A stretch of DNA of 9,309 nt from Pseudomonadota bacterium (GTDB lineage: Bacteria; Pseudomonadota; Alphaproteobacteria; Acetobacterales; Acetobacteraceae). The notes below the pieces were generated by a model that did no database searches, was not told the origin of the DNA, and was given only the letters and a program-made list of their open reading frames with translations. The position numbers and the translations under genes were made by a program. Shown here in pieces: positions 6,315 through 9,309 of the stretch (positions are counted from its first letter, which is position 1; every line of letters begins with the position of its first letter). The stretch covers positions 1-9,309 of the forward strand of contig JAJXXT010000093.1 in assembly GCA_021780935.1 (NCBI GenBank), read 5' to 3'.

Positions 6315-6337
6315 CCTCACGATATCACAACGTGAGG
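6315..6337 (+). promoter_or_regulatory. perfect inverted repeat covering the alpA-like ribosome binding site
   Basis: CCTCACG (6315-6321) and CGTGAGG (6331-6337) are perfect 7-base arms around a 9-base spacer. The right arm contains GAGG, the ribosome binding site of the ATG at 6343. It may be a dimeric repressor operator, perhaps for the AlpA-like protein itself, or an RNA hairpin that hides the binding site; the sequence cannot distinguish these. Confidence 0.55.
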
Positions 6338-6342
6338 TCATC

Positions 6343-6546
6343 ATGAGGCTTCTCTCATACCCCCAGCTCCGCGAACGCGGCGTGCCGTACACGCGGGAGC
6401 ACCTTCGCCGGCTGATCGCGGACAATCGCTTCCCGGCCCCCGTCGCGCTGTCCAACAAGCGCATCGCGTGGGTTGAGGACGAGGTGTCCGACTGGATCGC
6501 GAACCTCGCCGCGCGGCGCCCGCAATACGCGAAGCAGGCGGCCTGA
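6343..6546 (+). CDS. AlpA/excisionase-like helix-turn-helix regulator
   Basis: A 67-residue protein with the MerR-like winged helix-turn-helix layout of AlpA and phage excisionases. LLSYPQLRERGVPYTREHLRRLIADNRFPAPVAL (residues 3-36) is the recognition region: 'the command, then which helix to bind, then FPxPv' is the common AlpA pattern, followed by RIAWVEDEVSDWI (44-56), where the W-x-E-x-E-V-x-x-W-I signature sits. AlpA proteins activate integrase genes or act as recombination directionality factors, and small ones commonly sit near P4-type integrases. GAGG lies five bases before the ATG, inside the inverted repeat at 6315-6337. It is a single short gene followed by the hairpin at 6555-6581. 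Family is secure; whether it is excisionase, regulator or both is not. Confidence 0.85.
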   Translation: MRLLSYPQLRERGVPYTREHLRRLIADNRFPAPVALSNKRIAWVEDEVSDWIANLAARRPQYAKQAA

Positions 6547-6554
6547 ACGAGAAA

Positions 6555-6581
6555 CCCCCGCCGGCGGGCACCGGGCGGGGG
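6555..6581. terminator. GC-rich hairpin after the alpA-like gene
   Basis: CCCCCGCC (6555-6562) pairs with GGCGGGGG (6574-6581) around an 11-base loop that can itself partly pair. It starts eight bases after the stop of the AlpA-like gene. The plus strand lacks a T-run after the stem; read on the minus strand it is followed by GTTTC. It may be a terminator or an attenuating element ahead of the replication genes. Confidence 0.45.
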
Positions 6582-6583
6582 CT

Positions 6584-6624
6584 GGAAAATCTCGACGACG
6601 ACACGACTAACATAGAGATTTTCC
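6584..6624. repeat. perfect 10-base inverted repeat in the replication leader
   Basis: GGAAAATCTC (6584-6593) and GAGATTTTCC (6615-6624) match perfectly around a 21-base spacer with repeated CGA words. It lies between the alpA-like gene and the 69-residue gene, immediately after the GC-rich hairpin. It could be a two-half-site operator or the second stem of a structured leader RNA. Confidence 0.6.
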
Positions 6625-6646
6625 GCTCTGCGTCAAGTTTCGCCGG

Positions 6647-6664
6647 CAGAACCATGAGGTTCTG
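6647..6664 (+). promoter_or_regulatory. hairpin holding the ribosome binding site of the 69-residue gene
   Basis: CAGAACC (6647-6653) pairs perfectly with GGTTCTG (6658-6664) around the loop ATGA. GAGG (6656-6659), the only plausible ribosome binding site for ATG 6668, is split between loop and stem. Folding would limit ribosome access, so this is a candidate translational control point for the whole downstream operon. Confidence 0.5.
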
Positions 6665-6667
6665 TCG

Positions 6668-6877
6668 ATGCTTTCTTCCAAAAGGCTAGACCCTCTCAGC
6701 GCGAGAGAAGCAGCGGAAGCGGTGTTCGTTCCGCCTGCGTCGTACTCGACCGCGCCACAGCCCCGACCGCTGCGCCTGTCCGATATCGCCAAGCTGGCAG
6801 ACATGCGCGGCAAAAACGGTCACGGCAGCTACGGGCAGGCGGGCGGCTTCGACTCCGCCAACTGGTGGGGGTTCTGA
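6668..6877 (+). CDS. unknown 69-residue protein, first gene of the replication operon
   Basis: A short protein with no recognised domain. The N-terminal half is rich in Ala, Pro and Arg; residues 36-48 (LSDIAKLADMRGK) could form a helix; the C-terminus is Gly-rich and aromatic, ending SANWWGF. It has no membrane segment or signal peptide. Reasons to accept it as real: GAGG eight bases before ATG, a stop that overlaps the next start (TGATG at 6875-6879), and the structured leader in front. It may work mainly as a leader cistron that couples translation, or as a small partner of the replication proteins. No function can be assigned. Confidence 0.6.
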   Translation: MLSSKRLDPLSAREAAEAVFVPPASYSTAPQPRPLRLSDIAKLADMRGKNGHGSYGQAGGFDSANWWGF

Positions 6878-7386
6878 TGAGCGCCACCGCCAAGCGCTTC
6901 GACTGGCGCGAGATGAGCGCGCTGCCTCCTGCTGTCATCGACCGCGTGATTGCGGAGGTGGCGACGCTGACGCCATGGAAGCTTCCCCTGCTCCGCGCGG
7001 CGCGATCCGGCGACGTTGCCTATTTCGAACTCGACCGTGGCGCGAAGCTGCTCCCGGAGGAGATGGCGCCGATCGGCAAGCCGGCCGTCGTGGTGATCGG
7101 CGACGACGACGATATGGCCACCGGCCCCGCCGGCTGGCCTGGCACGCGGCGTTTGTTGCGATACTGGGCAAGCGGAGCGCTGATCCACGCGGCTGGTGGC
7201 GAGGCAAGCCACTACGAGGTGGCCATCGGCTGGGCGCAGCAGCTTCGCCGCGTCGTCATTGTCGAGACCAGCTCGACCTATGCGGAAGACTGGATGGCGA
7301 CGCTTCCGGCGCAGACCGCGAAGTTGTTGATCTGGCCCACGGGCGGCGCACACCCGATCCAGCGCGACCGGGAGAGCATGCAGTGA
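6877..7386 (+). CDS. unknown protein with a Rossmann-like alpha/beta core
   Basis: A 169-residue protein of unknown function. ATG 6877 is chosen over the upstream GTG at 6865 because GGTGGGGG lies five bases before it and it overlaps the previous stop. From about residue 68 the pattern alternates strands and helices: AVVVIGDDDD (70-79), ALIHAAGGE (101-109), HYEVAIGWAQQL (112-123), RVVIVETSS (125-133), KLLIWPTGG (149-157). A strand ending in GDDDD, then Gly-Gly-Glu with a helix containing E114, then another strand recalls nucleotide-binding folds such as the deoxyribosyltransferase/SLOG group, but no defining catalytic motif is complete. It lies between the 69-residue gene and the primase and overlaps the primase start by four bases. 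A nucleotide-related role in replication is an inference. Confidence 0.68.
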   Translation: MSATAKRFDWREMSALPPAVIDRVIAEVATLTPWKLPLLRAARSGDVAYFELDRGAKLLPEEMAPIGKPAVVVIGDDDDMATGPAGWPGTRRLLRYWASGALIHAAGGEASHYEVAIGWAQQLRRVVIVETSSTYAEDWMATLPAQTAKLLIWPTGGAHPIQRDRESMQ

Positions 7387-8588
7387 GCGCCGCATCTCCC
7401 GAAGCTACACCGCTTCGCCTGACGGTGGCGTGGTTCGAGACCGCGTTCCCGAGCGGCCCCGCGATCGGCGACCCCGAGACCATCGCGTGGGCTGACTTCG
7501 TCACCATCTTCAACTACCGCCGCGAAGGGCCGAAGGACGGCACCTGCTTTGTCCCGTCCCGCTTCACGCTCGAGCCTGACGGGCGCCATGTCCGGCGCCT
7601 CAAGCGCAACGTGGTGGCACGCTCGGCGGTGGCACTCGACTGCGACGCGAATAAGCAGACCGGCGAGCTTCCGCCCCCCCTCGACGCCGTGACGGCACGC
7701 ATCCGCGGCACCGGGTGGGCGGCGGTGGTATACACAACGCACAGCCATACGGAGGCTGCGCCACGATACCGGCTGATCCTGCCGCTGTCGGAGGCGATCG
7801 CCCCCGAGCTTCCCGCCCCCGAGGTCATCGCCGACCTCCTGCGGCTCGACGGCGTGCTCGACCGCAGCAAGGTCACGCCGGCGAGCCTGTTCTACCTCCC
7901 CTCATGCGAGAACGATCTCGACGAGCACCGGACCGAGATCATTGAAGGCGCACCGATCGATGCGGCCTGGATACGCGAGACCGCCGGGGCAGTCCTCGCG
8001 GCACGGCAGGCCGAGGCCGACCGCATCGCGGCGGCGGCGAACGCGGAAGCAGCGCGGCGCCGGGAGGCCAAGATCGCAGCCGGCTTCGACCCGGAGGAGA
8101 GCCTGATCGAGAAAATCCGACCGCACCTCGATCTCGACGCGGTTCTCCGCTCGCACGGCTACGACAGGGCTGGCGCCAAGTACCGGCACCCCAACTCGAC
8201 ATCAGGCTGCTACGGCGCCGACATCAAGACGCTCGGCGGCGTGCCTCGGGTGTTCAGCCACAACGCCTCCGACCCGCTGCACGCGGACAATCTGCCCGCC
8301 TGGTGCTGCGGCGTGACCGCGCTCGACGCCTTCGACGTGGCGACGATCCTCGATTTCGGGGGCGATCGGCGGAAGGCACTCGTCGCGCTCGCCGAACGGT
8401 TCCAGCTCGGCAACCACGCCGCGAACAAGGCCGTGGCCCGCGTGGTGTTCCGCCTGGTCCGGCGGCAGGCCCCGCAGCAAGAGATCGAAGCCGCGGCACT
8501 CGCCGAGGGCGAGCGGCAGGGGCTCACACGCGAGGAGATCTGGCGCGTCGCCCGATGGGTGAGCGCGCAGTGCAAGGAGGCCGCATAG
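7383..8588 (+). CDS. archaeo-eukaryotic-type primase/polymerase-like replication protein
   Basis: A 401-residue protein, probably the element's primase. The N-terminal domain has AVALDCD (82-88), matching the hDhD metal-binding motif; THSH (119-122) as the sxH-type motif; PRYRLILPL (127-135); and a later D160 with LFYLP (169-173). This order is that of AEP primases of plasmids and phages. A charged Ala/Arg-rich linker (195-233) leads to a second domain (about 240-335) with KYRHPNSTSG, VFSHNASDPLH and ALDAFDVATIL, a pattern found in phage primase-helicase proteins between primase and ATPase parts. GTG 7383 overlaps the previous stop (GTGA), with GGGAGAG just upstream. The ATPase normally fused downstream is encoded by the next gene. 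Catalytic competence was inferred, not shown. Confidence 0.75.
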   Translation: MSAASPEATPLRLTVAWFETAFPSGPAIGDPETIAWADFVTIFNYRREGPKDGTCFVPSRFTLEPDGRHVRRLKRNVVARSAVALDCDANKQTGELPPPLDAVTARIRGTGWAAVVYTTHSHTEAAPRYRLILPLSEAIAPELPAPEVIADLLRLDGVLDRSKVTPASLFYLPSCENDLDEHRTEIIEGAPIDAAWIRETAGAVLAARQAEADRIAAAANAEAARRREAKIAAGFDPEESLIEKIRPHLDLDAVLRSHGYDRAGAKYRHPNSTSGCYGADIKTLGGVPRVFSHNASDPLHADNLPAWCCGVTALDAFDVATILDFGGDRRKALVALAERFQLGNHAANKAVARVVFRLVRRQAPQQEIEAAALAEGERQGLTREEIWRVARWVSAQCKEAA

Positions 8589-9309
8589 GTGGACGCCTTC
8601 CCCGACATGTCGGAGGCGAAACGGCGCGCGGCAGAAGCCGCCGAGACCGGCATCGGCCATGTCGAGCCAAACGAGGATGCCGTCGCCCTTGCCTTTGCCA
8701 AGGTCAAGGCCGGGCAGTGTCTTTTCGATCACACAGCCGGGCGCTGGTATATTTGGCGCGATGACCGCTGGCTTGCCGATGAGCGCAACAGCGTCTTCAA
8801 CGAGGCGCGGGAGTTCGTCCGCACAGCGCGGGACCGGGTGAACGATGCCCCCGCCGCAATGGCGAAGATTGCCTTTGCCGGCGCTGTCGAGAAAGCCGCC
8901 CGTTCCGACCCCAGGCTCGCCATCTCGCACGAGGTATGGGACCGCGACCCTTGGCTCCTCGGCATTCCCGGCGGCGTCGTGGACCTGCGCACCGGCATGA
9001 CGCACCCGGCCGACCCGAGCCTCTACCTCTCGCGCCAGTGCAGCGTCGCGCCCGCGCCAGAGGGAACAGCGGCACCGCTCTGGACGAAGTTCCTCGCCGA
9101 CGCGACGGGCGATGACGCGGAGATGATGGCGTTCCTGCAACGTCTCGCCGGCTACCTGCTCACCGGGCAGGTGAACGAGGAGGTGCTCGCGTTCCTCTAC
9201 GGTCCCGGCGGCAACGGCAAGGGCGTCTTCATCGGCGCCCTGTCCGCGATCCTCTCCGAATATGCGGTGTCGGTGCCGATCGAGGTCTTCACCGCTGGCA
9301 GCCGCCTCA
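8589..9309 (+). CDS. D5/P4-family SF3 replicative helicase, N-terminal part (cut by window edge)
   Basis: 240 complete codons of a gene that continues past the window. GTG 8589 abuts the primase stop TAG; AAGGAGG (8574-8580) lies eight bases before it, an excellent binding site, whereas ATG 8607 has none. Residues 70-200 have the D5_N layout that precedes SF3 helicases, including LLGIPGGVVDLRTG (123-136), where the family shows an 'NGvlDL' block, and MMAFLQRLAGYLLTG. Walker A is GPGGNGKGVF (205-214) with K211. Walker B and sensor motifs are outside the window. In P4 alpha and many phage proteins this helicase is fused to a primase; here the primase is the preceding gene. It should unwind the element's origin. 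Family assignment is strong. Confidence 0.9.
   Translation, partial: MDAFPDMSEAKRRAAEAAETGIGHVEPNEDAVALAFAKVKAGQCLFDHTAGRWYIWRDDRWLADERNSVFNEAREFVRTARDRVNDAPAAMAKIAFAGAVEKAARSDPRLAISHEVWDRDPWLLGIPGGVVDLRTGMTHPADPSLYLSRQCSVAPAPEGTAAPLWTKFLADATGDDAEMMAFLQRLAGYLLTGQVNEEVLAFLYGPGGNGKGVFIGALSAILSEYAVSVPIEVFTAGSRL

Noticed and set aside
8202..9140. A 312-codon open frame on the minus strand
   Set aside because: Antisense to the primase and helicase genes, which have clear motifs and ribosome binding sites; no recognisable domain and no start signal.
4115..9309. A defence island, toxin-antitoxin pair or CRISPR array in the element
   Set aside because: No regularly spaced repeats, cas, restriction, toxin or other defence motifs are visible. 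The genes seen are integration, regulation and replication functions plus unknowns; cargo may lie beyond the window.

Overview
This is a high-GC bacterial chromosome segment. The codon usage, the EttA sequence and the FNR-type operator suggest an alphaproteobacterium, perhaps of the Acetobacteraceae or another Rhodospirillales group; that placement is inferred. The window has two parts joined at a broken tRNA gene: ordinary host chromosome (about 1-4073) and the left end of an integrated mobile element (about 4074 to the right edge).

Host part. It opens with the last 57 codons of an alpha/beta-hydrolase-like gene. Next is a secreted Spy/CpxP-like LTxxQ protein (380-856), preceded by a perfect FNR/CRP-family operator and a -10 element. 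Converging on it are a GNAT acetyltransferase (992-1486) and, 22 bases upstream of that, the ABC-F translation factor EttA (1509-3188), both on the minus strand. After a gene-free stretch comes a small GYD-domain protein (3533-3871), then about 200 bases holding three hairpins.

Element part. Positions 4073-4114 are the 3' half of a CAT-anticodon tRNA (minus strand), matching tRNA structure from the acceptor end to the anticodon loop and then stopping abruptly. This is the scar expected when a tyrosine recombinase crosses over at the anticodon loop; an intact tRNA is predicted at the far, unseen end. A repeat-rich region (4115-4282) with candidate integrase arm sites leads into a P4-type integrase (4283-5668). 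Its stop overlaps a 198-residue protein of unknown function with an RGRP motif. Then come an AlpA/excisionase-like regulator whose ribosome binding site lies in a perfect inverted repeat, a 121-base leader with three hairpins, a 69-residue unknown protein, a Rossmann-like unknown protein, an archaeo-eukaryotic-type primase protein, and a D5/P4-family SF3 helicase cut off by the window edge.

The genes from 6668 onward overlap or abut (TGATG, GTGA, TAG then GTG) and look like one translationally coupled replication operon. The primase and helicase functions that phage P4 alpha carries on one chain are on two adjacent genes here. The overall picture is a phage satellite, cryptic prophage or integrative plasmid-like element. 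No structural, packaging, conjugation or defence genes are visible in the window, so cargo and lifestyle cannot be judged.
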